From Auxenochlorella pyrenoidosa (taxonomy: Eukaryota; Chlorophyta; Trebouxiophyceae; Chlorellales; Chlorellaceae), in contig KQ482042.1 in the NCBI GenBank assembly GCA_001430745.1, positions 2,648,463 through 2,658,967 on the forward strand: DNA of 10,505 nt, written 5' to 3'. The notes beneath the pieces are model-generated. The model was not told the origin of the DNA. It searched no databases and worked only from the letters and a program-made list of their open reading frames with translations. A program made the translations under genes and the position numbers. This document shows, piece by piece, positions 1 to 7,797 of the stretch (position 1 is its first letter; every line of letters starts with the position of its first letter).

Positions 1-227
1 GAGGGTGAGCAAGCAACGCCTGGACCCAGTGCAGACTGCTTGAGCTGCCAGCGGGGCCATCCCAGATGCAGCGGTCGCCTCATGGCAGCTCTGCTCCTCC
101 ACCCGCACTGGGCTGCTCCAGCATGACACCAGCCTGGCTGCTTGACGGCGACACCTCGCGTCGCCAGCGCACTCGTGCCCCGCCCATGGCTCACGCGCCC
201 TTGCTCCGCCCCACCCCTGGCCCCCAC
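1..227 (-). other. NOT1 intron, runs off the left edge
   Basis: This stretch lies downstream of the last visible NOT1 exon on the minus strand. It begins with a GTGGGG donor directly after the codons for LEQ. No reading frame in it resembles the next conserved NOT1 segment, and no acceptor followed by NOT1-like sequence was found, so the intron probably continues past position 1. Open frames on the plus strand here are what GC-rich sequence gives by chance. Confidence 0.75.
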
Positions 228-786
228 CTGCTCCAGCGTGTTGGCGTCCAGCTGGTTGCTGAGCAGCGCGCGCAGGTTGTTGGCCACCGCGATGCGCAGC
301 GGCTCCTTGGCCGTCACCAGCGCCAGGCTCTGCGCCAGCCCCGTCACCATGAGGTGCGCCGACTTGCGCAGCGCATCGGCCTCCGGCTCCATCGCGTGGT
401 CCTTGAGCACCAGCTCCTGCGGACAGGGGGCAGCAAAGGACCAGGGTTACACACACAGGCGCCAGATGCGGCGAGCACAGGCGCAGCAGGCCACCTGCCC
501 GGACAGCTCGTCCCAGGTTTGGCCGGCGCATCCACATGCCGGGCCCTGCACGCCCATCATCGGGTCTGTCCAAACGGCGCCAGGCGCGCGCCCCCCACCT
601 GCGTGGTCATGCAGGCGATGGTGACGGAGCGGTCGACGACGGGGGAGATGATCTCCACGATGGCGCGGTCCACCGCCATGGGCACCAGCCGCTTGAGCTG
701 CAGGCGCTCGCCCACGATGGCCAGCTGCGGGTTGATGATGATGTAGTTGTGCAGGTTGGCGATGATGTTGGGGTCGATCATGGGGC
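228..786 (-). other. NOT1 CNOT9-binding domain (DUF3819), exons 15-16, partial
   Basis: Exons 786-599 and 416-228 encode the start of the helical domain that in animals binds CNOT9/CAF40. The exon 15 peptide runs [20 protein letters not shown], then [20 protein letters not shown] and [13 protein letters not shown]. Exon 16 begins [20 protein letters not shown] and continues [20 protein letters not shown]. The junction MTTQ-ELVLKD is phase 0 and matches plant NOT1. The rest of the domain and the C-terminal superfamily homology domain are beyond position 1. Confidence 0.93.
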
Positions 787-3700
787 CTGGGGGGAGGGGG
801 GGGGGGGGGGGGGCAAGCGGTTGGCGCTACGCACAGCAGCGTTGCAGCACGGCGAGCCGCTCGAAGATCGGACGCAGCGGAGCATTTGGCAAACATGCAA
901 GCATCCGCTGGACCGGCACCAGAGGCTGTCACGTGCCGCCAGCTGAGCCTGGGGATCCCACCTGGTGCTGGAGGCGCGGGCTTGCCCTCGGCTGTCGCCG
1001 CAGCGGCCGCCGCGGGCTCGGCCTTGGACGGCGTGCCGCCGGGGGCAGCCGCCCCTGGGCCCGCCGCCATGCCTCCCTGGCTGGTGGGGCGCTGGGCCTG
1101 CACATGGATGCGCAGTGGTTGCTAAATTCGAGGCAAGGGAGGGCAAGCTGGAGGGGCAGCAACACGCCGCCAACAGGCAGCACGCTGCAGCGCTGGACAT
1201 GCCACGCCCCAGCCCCTCGCCACGGCAGGATCACCGCGCTGCCACACTGCCCCCCTGCAACCACGCAAAAGAGCAGAGCCAGGCTCTGCGAGCGCCACCA
1301 GCAGGAGCAACGGGGCAGGACGGGGCAGGACAGGGGGGCCCACCTGGAAGTCGATGTTGTCCAGCGACTCGCGGCGGCGGCCCGCCAGCAGGCTGCTGGG
1401 CGCCACATCCTGCAGCTGCATGTTCATGCTCTTGAACAGCAGCTCCACCTGCAGGGGGGCCAGCGAGGGCAGTGTGCGGAGGGACCAGCATCAGAAGCAT
1501 GGCCAAGCAGGCACCCGGCAAGCCTTTCCCAGTCATCGCCACCTTGTGACAGCTGCCCAGTTCCCCCCGGCCCCGCCCAAGCAGCCAAACAATCTACACA
1601 CCCATACCCTCCCGACCGCCCCTGCATGCGCTCGATTGGAGGCGCCCGCCCACCCGCCCACCCACCTCGAACTTGAGCCCCGTCTTGATGTTGTTCAGGT
1701 TGTACACCTCCACCAGCAGTGCCAGGATGGCCATGACCCAGGGGTTGGGCGGGCGGAAGACGCGCGAGTCCATGGCCGGCTCCAGCAGCATGCGCACAAA
1801 CGACAGCACCGCCAGCATCTTGCCCTGCTCGTACGCCTCCAGGATGGTGGATTTGACGTCCAGGTGCTTCTGCGTGGGGGGGGGCGGGGAGCGGCGGCAG
1901 GCAGGCATGCGTGGGGACCTGCACAAGCGGGTGCCGGCGGCTCAGGGGTGCAGGCTTGTGTCACTACGCAAACCACGCGCAGGCAGCACGCCTCCCCTTT
2001 TCTCAACACCCCTCGAGCATCCGTTCACCAGCGCCCCCCAGCCCACCTGCAGCACCGGCCGGTTGTTGGCCAGCGTCAGCTTGCCCAGCCAGGCGCCCAG
2101 ATTCTTCAGCAGCGTGCGCTCGCTGGTGATGCTCTTCAGCTTGGAGGAGCGCAGCATGACCTGTGCGGAGGGAGGGGGATGGAAGCTCACAGGGGCGGGG
2201 TGAGGAGGCAGCGGTGGCCTGCATGCTACTGAGAGGAGGCTGCGTGTAGGATCTGCCCGCGAAAGCGCAGTAAACAGCGATGCCTTGGCGCCTCACAGGC
2301 CGGTCTGTCTCAGACATCACATAGCCCTGCAGCTGCTAGCCTGGTCTGCATGCCCTGCCCCTAGCTGCGCCCGAATGAATTCGTGAAGCATGCAATCCGT
2401 TCTCCGCCCACCTTGATGTAGTGCACGGTGGTGGACACCAGAGTGTCGCGCATCTCGCGCTCGCCCCACTTGTCCACCAGCAGCACGTACGTGCCATGGA
2501 AGTTGGGCTCCTGCAGTAGTTGGGAGGCAGGGGGGGGGGGGGGGTGGTTGCTCGGGAGCGTCGGGAGCAAGCGGGCGGGCTTGGGGCGGAGCGCCAATGC
2601 TGGAGCGCATGGCTGTGGAGAGCAGGCTCGCAGGGTACAAGTAAGGAGCCCGGCAGGGAAGGGAGGCAGAGCTGTGCCCGGCAGTGCGCGCGGCCGCTGC
2701 ACGGCGGAGGCGGCGGCGGGCGGGCAGGTGCACCTGCGCCGCGCGCTTGACCACCAGGTAGTTTGCAAACCAGGGCCAGTACTCGCGGGCCACGATGCCC
2801 TTGAGCTCCTTGACCTTCTGCTCAATGTTCATGCTGGTGATGTTGTTGATGATGAAGTGCACGCGGTCGATCGTCTGCGGGGATGGGGGGCAAAGGGGCA
2901 AGGGGGCACTCGAGGGGAAGGCTTGGGCCATGTGGCCACGAACCACAGAGCAGGGTGCAAGCGCTGGTGGTAGCTGCTGGCGGCCTGCTGGCCCATACAC
3001 AATGCCGCACTTGGCAGCCGGTGCCGCTGCAACCCTGCTGACAAAGCTTAAGGCTCCCCGCCTCTCTGGCCACGGCCACGCCTGCTCCCTCTGCCACGCA
3101 TGTGCAGCAGCTGAACAAGGTCAAGAGGCACACGCCTGCAGGCCTCAACAAGCCCAAGGAGGATGCGCCGCCACCCCCCACCTTGTCCTCTGGCACCGGG
3201 AACGACACGTCCTGCGCGCTCATCTCCAGCGTCTCGGCGTTGATGGTGGAGAAGAGCATGTTGGGGTTGGAGGGCCCGGAGGAGGGCATGCTGGTGGGGA
3301 ACCCGGCGGCGTTGCCCTCGCGGGAGCGCGGTGCCAGGGGGGCCGCGTCCGCAGCCGCCTTGGCCGCCGCTGCCGACTCGGCGGCCGCGGTGGCGGCGGC
3401 GCCGTTGGCAACGATGGTGGCCAGCGCCGCCTCGAGCGACTTGTACAGCTCTGGCTCCGCCTCCTTCAGCCCGGGCACCTGCAGGCAGGGTGGAAGCAAG
3501 AGAGGGTGAGGCAAGGTGGTGAGGCATCCACAGCAGCAGGGCACAGGCACCAGGATGGGGTTGTGTGTGCAGAGCCAGGCACCACCCACCCACACGCGTC
3601 GAGCATGGCGCACCAGGCCCCGCCCGCTGCGCACCTGCGCCAGGTGCTGGCAGTACTGCGGCCACTGCGCCAGGTCGCCCGCGAACTGCTTGAGCGCAGT

Positions 3701-6681
3701 GGCGCCAAAGCGCGCCATCTTGGACTGCGAGCCGCCCGGCGTGCGCAGCGCCTCCAGCACGTAGCGCAGCGCGATGCCCAGCGAGATGGAGGACACCAGC
3801 GAGTGGTGGATGAGCTGGCCAAATAGCAGCGCTGCACCATCGTGGGGGGAGGAAGGGGGTGCAGTCAGCGGCCAGCGCCCACGCATACCGGTTGGGCCTG
3901 CTAGTTCCCCGCAGCGCTCTCCACATAAACTTCAAAAAAAGCAGAAGTGCCTGGCAGTGGCGCGGCATCGACGCAAACAGATCATGAGCATGAGCGGGTG
4001 CGCGCGGGCGCGGCGCCCCACCCGTGGTGTGCAGCTCCTTGTCGGGGTACTTTGGGAAGAAGCGGTACTCGTCAAACAGGTTGTGCACCATGCAGGCAAA
4101 CACCTCCTGCTCGCGGCCCAGCGTGGAGTTCTTGAACCCCTTGAGCACCTGCAGGGGGGGGGCGAGGGGGGGGAGGGGTCACGCTGCGGGGTTGAGAGCG
4201 GAGCGGCTTCAACAGGTGTTTGCAGACAGGGGCGCGGCTGCTAGCGGGCTCAGGGCAGGACAGCCATGGCGTGGCTAGACCGCAGCACGTGAGGCGAGGG
4301 CAGACATTGCACGGGAACGCCATTGAACAGGGGCGGGTGCTGGCGCAGGCAGCGAGGGCAGCAGGCGGACCGGGGGCGCACCTCCACCAGCGCCTCTACC
4401 GTGATCTCCCCGGCATACACCCGCTGGAAGTAGGCGTTGGCCTCCTCCTCTGCACTCCACAAGCAGCGGGCAGGAGCAGCGCGCGGCTCAGCAGGCAGGC
4501 TGCAGGGAGGGCAGGGGAGCTGCCGCCAATCCGGCGCGCAGCCTGCCCCCAGCACGCCCCCTGCTGGATCCCCCCTGATGCCACACGCACGCACACAAAC
4601 CACCACCCCCACGCACCAATGTCTGGGGCAAAGGCCTCCAGGGTCGACGAGTCGCCCGCCACGCCCGCCAGCTGCGGGTGCGCCTGCACCGCCGCCGCCT
4701 GCACCATCTTGAACAGCTGCAGCGTGTCGCTGGGCAGCAGCCCCGCGTTGGCTGCCAGCACCCGCAGGAAGACCTCCAGGGTGCCCTCGCTCAGGCTGAT
4801 GCGCCCGCCGCCTGCGGCGCCCGGCATGGGCCCACTCGCTGTCGCCACGGTCTGCGAGGGGCAAGGCGAGCCAGTAATGGGCACACTCGTCAGCTTCAAG
4901 ACGCCGGGCAACAGATGGAAGCGCCAGCACAGAGTGCCGCATGCTTGGGTGAAAGTCAGCAGGAGGCCGCCTCACACACGCGCCCTGCCAGCCGCCCACG
5001 CAGCCCCACGCTGAGACGGCTGCTGCACTGCGCGCCGTGCCCACCGCCCACCTGCAGCGCCGGCTGCTCGCTGCGCAGCTTGGAGTCGAGGAAGGCGACT
5101 GCCGACTGCATGAAGGCCGACCCCTTGGCGGTGAACTGGTCGCTGAGCCACTTTTCGAGGTTCAAGTACTCGCGCCGCGCCGCCAGGGCCGCCAGCTCCA
5201 GGCAGAAGGGCGCGGGGGTGGCATCCAGCACCACGGTCAGGCCCTTGAGCTCCTGCAAGGGGGGGGGAGGGGGGGGGGGGCACCGCACGCGCGACGCTCG
5301 GCTGGCCGCTGCCACCCGCACTCGGCACAGCGCCAGGTATGCACAGCAGGAGGCAGGGCGCCTCGAGTGCGCAACCGGTGCGGCGCATTGCAGGCAGCAG
5401 GGCAGCCTGCGCCCAACAGCTGTGCACGCAGCAGCTAAGCGAAGGGCGGGGGCTGCCCAAGCAGCAAGAGGAGTTGGTGCTGGTGGCCCCAGCGGGCGAC
5501 GCGGCGGGCGCGCGCACCTGGCAGACGTCCAGCACGCGCGCGATGTTGGAGGCGTCCTTCTGGTACAGCGCCGCCATGGCGCGCAGCAGCAGGTCGCGGT
5601 TCAGGGGCCACAGCCGCTGCAGCACCACGCCGCTGTTGGGGTGGCTGGCCACGTAGGTGACCGCCAAGGGCTCCAGCACCTCCTGCCAGGCGAGGGGGAG
5701 CACCCAAACAGCAGGGGGCCAGGCGAATGAGCATTGTGGTATGGCTGGCATCGAGGTGTTGCCGGTGTGGGCCACCTTTTCACACAAGCCTGTCAACCAG
5801 CATGGCTGCTAGGCCACCAAGCATGAACGGTGAGGCAGGTCGGCAGTGGATGCAGGGCCCTGGATGCCTGGTGCTGCAGCTACATCAGCACGCAATGGCG
5901 CCGCAGCGTATTGCCAGGTGCATGGGCGCTGGCGCACCTGCTGCAGCGCTCCCCAGCCGGCCTGCACCGCCGCCATGCCCAGCAGCAGCACCTCTGGGCA
6001 CTGCTTCAGCGGCAGCTCCAGCACCTGGCGCACAGCGGGCGCGTGCCCGCTGTCCCCCAGGCGGGCCAGGCTGTCGTACAGGTCCAGGCAGAGCCAGGCC
6101 TGGTTGGGGGTGCCCACGGGCGACTTGCCCGCATGCAGGCCCTCCAGCGGCTCCTGCCGCCGCGCCGCATGCGACCAGGAGAAGAGCTCCGGCGGCGCGG
6201 CGGTGGCCTGCCGCAGGAAGGACAGCTGGCCGGCAGCGTTGCCCCACAGGCTGCCAACCAGCGCGGGCAGCGGAAAGGGCTCGCCGTCGGTGCCGCGCGC
6301 CCAGGCTGCCATGAGCAGCTTGAGGGCACCCGCGTCGGGCACGGCAAAGCCTGCGCAATCGAGCGACGCAGCGACGCGCTGCCAGTCGAGGCGTGGGTTG
6401 GCAGCCTGCAGGCCAGCCACCAGCACCGCCACATTCCAGGTGGATGCGCCGTCTCCAATGGCCGCCGACTTGAGGCCGCCCGCGCCCAGCCCAGCGACGT
6501 CACCGCTCAGCTTGCCCTCGCTCGTCCGTGCCGCCATGCCCAGCACCGCGGCGACTGCTGCCTCGGAGGGGGGCCCAAACGGCTGCAGCACTGCGACGAG
6601 CGCCGCCTCGCTGGCGCTTGCCCCGCAGCCCGCATCCTCCAGCGCCGCCGCCAGGCTGCTGCCCCCAGGGGGGTCGGCCAT
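228..6681 (-). CDS. NOT1: CCR4-NOT complex scaffold subunit NOT1 (CNOT1), partial, 16 exons placed
   Basis: NOT1 is the scaffold of the CCR4-NOT complex, which shortens mRNA poly(A) tails in the cytoplasm and also acts in repression of translation and transcription. Exons in transcript order: 6681-5938, 5682-5518, 5252-5052, 4851-4617, 4449-4382, 4148-4022, 3831-3635, 3478-3182, 2874-2734, 2510-2412, 2160-2047, 1869-1666, 1448-1344, 1097-962, 786-599, 416-228. All introns between them are GT-AG, and the phases join into 1070 codons without a stop. Recognition rests on family motifs, among them [72 protein letters not shown] and [14 protein letters not shown]. The family is usually about 2,300-2,500 residues, so roughly half is present. 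The C-terminus is off the left edge. ATG 6681 has a strong context (GCGCCATGG), but the match to plant NOT1 there corresponds to about residue 240 of the plant protein. The true start may therefore lie upstream. Confidence 0.95.
789..813 (+). repeat. G homopolymer (C tract before a NOT1 acceptor)
   Basis: The plus strand has a run of six G, one A, then 18 G. On the minus strand this is a C tract that ends at the CCCAG acceptor of the NOT1 exon beginning at 786, so it serves as its polypyrimidine tract. The exact length is likely to vary between individuals or to be misread in sequencing; it lies outside coding sequence. Confidence 0.85.
962..1097 (-). other. NOT1 exon 14: Ala/Pro/Gly linker
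   Basis: This exon of 136 bases encodes about 45 residues, almost all Ala, Pro, Gly, Gln, Ser or Lys (opening [20 protein letters not shown]). It lies between the MIF4G and CNOT9-binding domains, where other NOT1 proteins also have a poorly conserved, low-complexity linker. It is supported mainly by splicing logic: the acceptor GTGCAG precedes GCC, and the donor after CCAG leaves one base that joins GC of the next exon to give glycine before PMIDPN. An alternative donor or exon skipping could exist, but skipping would break the reading frame. Confidence 0.75.
1344..2874 (-). other. NOT1 MIF4G domain, CAF1 deadenylase-binding (exons 9-13, residues about 679-899)
   Basis: Exons 2874-2734, 2510-2412, 2160-2047, 1869-1666 and 1448-1344 encode the central MIF4G-like helical domain that docks the CAF1/POP2 (CNOT7/8) deadenylase. 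It is the best conserved block in the window. Landmarks in order are [101 protein letters not shown] and [19 protein letters not shown]. All four internal introns are phase 0. Each junction restores the sequence expected from animal and plant homologues (for example KFEVELL against KFEIEVL). The algal protein very probably keeps CAF1 binding; this is inferred from overall conservation and not from individual contact residues. Confidence 0.93.
2530..2544 (+). repeat. G homopolymer (15 G) in a NOT1 intron
   Basis: An uninterrupted run of 15 G on the plus strand, a C tract on the transcribed RNA, about 20 bases before the acceptor of exon 2510-2412. It is therefore placed as a polypyrimidine tract. 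Confidence 0.85.
2875..3181 (-). other. NOT1 intron of 307 bases, no further feature seen
   Basis: This is the longest intron inside the placed NOT1 exons. It starts with a GTGGGGGG donor and ends with a C-rich tract and CCCCGCAG acceptor. The minus-strand frame stays open through much of it, but the translation is a Cys/Pro/Ser-rich string with no family resemblance and would interrupt a conserved domain boundary. I see no RNA gene, repeat or nested gene. Confidence 0.75.
3182..3478 (-). other. NOT1 exon 8: alanine-rich linker before the MIF4G domain
   Basis: This 99-codon exon begins [20 protein letters not shown], which continues the helical domain of the preceding exons. It then passes into an alanine-rich stretch ([18 protein letters not shown]) and a Ser/Pro/Asn-rich stretch. 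It ends with [20 protein letters not shown], which matches the conserved lead-in to the CAF1-binding domain (plant homologues have a related NIETL motif). The low-complexity middle is likely a flexible tether. Donor and acceptor are both GT-AG and phase 0. Confidence 0.88.
3635..4851 (-). other. NOT1 TTP-binding-like helical region (exons 4-7, residues about 371-579)
   Basis: Exons 4851-4617, 4449-4382, 4148-4022 and 3831-3635 encode the part of NOT1 that in animals contacts tristetraprolin-type RNA-binding proteins. The diagnostic stretch reads [20 protein letters not shown], then [20 protein letters not shown], then [20 protein letters not shown] and [18 protein letters not shown]. Two exon junctions fall inside codons (phase 1) and rebuild the expected residues: E before EEAN, and A before LLFGQ. 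That strongly supports the splice sites chosen. The first part of exon 4 ([12 protein letters not shown] and neighbours) is lineage-specific linker. Whether algal NOT1 uses this surface for a TTP-like partner cannot be told from sequence. Confidence 0.88.
4154..4178 (+). repeat. G-run cluster in a NOT1 intron
   Basis: G runs of 9, 8 and 4, separated by CGA and A, lie directly before the acceptor of NOT1 exon 4148-4022 in the transcript sense. Such clustered runs could form a G-quadruplex on the plus strand. Confidence 0.8.
5052..6681 (-). other. NOT1 N-terminal HEAT-type region (exons 1-3, residues about 1-370)
   Basis: The first exon (248 residues from ATG 6681) and the next two encode the alpha-helical HEAT-type region. 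Visible landmarks are [11 protein letters not shown], the aligned stretch ending GQLSFLRQA, the segment [18 protein letters not shown], and [15 protein letters not shown]. These are followed by [20 protein letters not shown] and [11 protein letters not shown] (exon 2), then [20 protein letters not shown] (exon 3). In known complexes the NOT1 N-terminus binds NOT10/NOT11; conservation here suggests a folded N-terminal module but does not show which partner it binds. The first 40 or so residues from ATG 6681 are A/G-rich and weakly conserved. Confidence 0.9.
5259..5280 (+). repeat. G homopolymer (9 G, A, 12 G) in a NOT1 intron
   Basis: It lies six bases from the acceptor of NOT1 exon 5252-5052, again as the C-rich pyrimidine tract of the transcript. 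Confidence 0.85.
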
Positions 6682-6995
6682 GGCGCGACGCTTTGCGCCG
6701 CCGCCGCTACCTACAGAAGCGCGCCCCGCGCGCTGCTGCTGCGATGAGGCCTGCACAGGGATGTGGAAAGCCACAAGCTCAAGGTCTGTAGGCGCTGCCA
6801 GCTGCAGGCAGCCAGACTGAAACACTGCTGCCGGTGCCGCCGCCGGCCGCCCGGCCGCCAACAGACCACGGTGCGACGGGCCTTCGGCGCGTTCTCAAAC
6901 ATCGCAGATTCGCTTCGACGACATTTGAGGGAAGTTCGAGCCGCGCAAGCGCACTTCACCGAGCAGACGACGCCAGGCTGCCGGCAGCGAGTCAC

Positions 6996-7343
6996 CTGCT
7001 GGGCTGCAGCGTGCCTCCAGGCTCTGAAGTTGCGATGCTGCGCCCTTGGGTGCAGCCAGTTCTGCAAGCGGCGCAGGCAGGTGGCAGCAGCAAGCCAGAG
7101 CTCTTGAGGCAAGCCGATCGACGCTCGGGAGCTCTGCAACGGTGCTCGAACCAAGCAGCAGCACTGCACTTAGACTCCCGTCACCGTCCAGCGCGATAAA
7201 GGCCGCAGCCCACCTCGCCGAAAGAGCCTGCAGCGCCTTGGAAGCTTGCGGGGACTAGAAAACGGTCGTGGAATTGCGATTGACGACTTCTGAGCCCTGA
7301 TGAGCCTTACAGCGTGCCACGGCGCCAAAAAGAAACTTGGCAT
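6996..7343 (-). other. Tentative upstream NOT1 exons (N-terminal extension)
   Basis: An alternative 5' end of NOT1 can be drawn on the minus strand. An ATG at 7343 (context GACGCCATGCC) opens 11 codons, MPSFFLAPWHA. A GTAAGG donor at 7310 and a TTTTCTAG acceptor ending at 7255 would remove 56 bases. The next exon, 7254-6996, reads SPQASKALQALSARWAAAFI and continues as an Ala/Leu-rich helical-looking peptide to an AG-GTGACT donor. Its phase (1) fits the CTGTAG acceptor just above 6710, giving [11 protein letters not shown] in front of the ATG at 6681. The SKALQALS segment faintly recalls a plant NOT1 N-terminal segment. Phases and splice sites agree, but similarity is weak; this could instead be 5' UTR. 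Confidence 0.3.
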
Positions 7344-7648
7344 GGCGTCCGGAGTGCACGCTCTCTTGTATTGTTCATTTTTACGTTCCCTTTGATTGTA
7401 ACGCGATCGCCCGTGCTCCCACGCTAGCGAGACTCCCCGTCAGGGTTTGCACAGGGGCTCGCACGAGCTTGCAGCTTTTGAGGATGCAAGCTGGCTGAAT
7501 GATCCTCTGACCCTCGTGGATGGCCCCCCGGCTCCTGCCCGCATACAAGGCTGCGTTTCCCACTGCTGCCACTGCGCCGCCAGCGGTGCCCTGCGCAGCC
7601 AGCCGTGGCCTCGATGCTCGAGCAAGCTCGCACTTCATTGCTCCCACT
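7344..7648 (-). promoter_or_regulatory. Intergenic stretch, probable NOT1 promoter and 5' leader
   Basis: This segment lies between the sulfite oxidase polyadenylation signal and the first possible NOT1 exon. The part from about 7320 to 7410 is clearly less GC-rich than the rest of the window, with short A and T runs, as expected near a transcription start. I see no convincing TATA box. A short ATG-started frame on the minus strand (7378-7307, 23 residues beginning MNNTRERALR) would act as an upstream ORF if transcription starts above it. A second minus-strand frame, 7638-7381 (85 residues from ATG), has no family resemblance and is not called as a gene. Confidence 0.4.
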
Positions 7649-7797
7649 TTACAATGTCCGCTTCCACCGCATGTACGGCTCTGTTCACAACACCGTTAGA
7701 GCATCCTGTCCCCCAACTGGTGGGCAGCTGTCCGAAATGTGCGCGCACATCACCTGAGCGTGCTGGAACTGCGCGCCGCTGCAAAGAACGACCGACT
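7630..7797 (-). other. Sulfite oxidase 3' UTR
   Basis: This is the sequence from the sulfite oxidase TGA to the probable cleavage site beyond the TGTAA signal. No frame in it looks coding, and there is no hairpin or repeat that I could pick out by eye. The right-hand limit is firm because of the stop codon; the left-hand limit is estimated from the signal. Confidence 0.5.
7649..7653 (-). terminator. TGTAA polyadenylation signal of sulfite oxidase
   Basis: TTACA on the plus strand reads TGTAA on the minus strand, the usual chlorophyte polyadenylation signal. It lies about 145 bases after the sulfite oxidase stop codon, a normal distance, so cleavage would fall near 7625-7640. Another minus-strand TGTAA at 7311-7307 coincides with the possible GTAAGG splice donor and is less likely to be used for this gene. 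Confidence 0.6.

Noticed and set aside
2822..3181. Open minus-strand frame through the 307-base NOT1 intron
   Set aside because: The conserved join from PEDK to TIDRVHF needs this segment removed, and the splice sites are good.
2795..3826. A 343-codon plus-strand frame
   Set aside because: It crosses several well-supported minus-strand exons and introns of NOT1 and its translation is low-complexity; it is a shadow.
5830..6820. Long plus-strand open frames of over 300 codons opposite NOT1 exon 1
   Set aside because: They are antisense to a strongly conserved NOT1 exon, have Arg/Ala/Pro-rich translations and show no family resemblance. Long chance frames are expected in GC-rich coding DNA.
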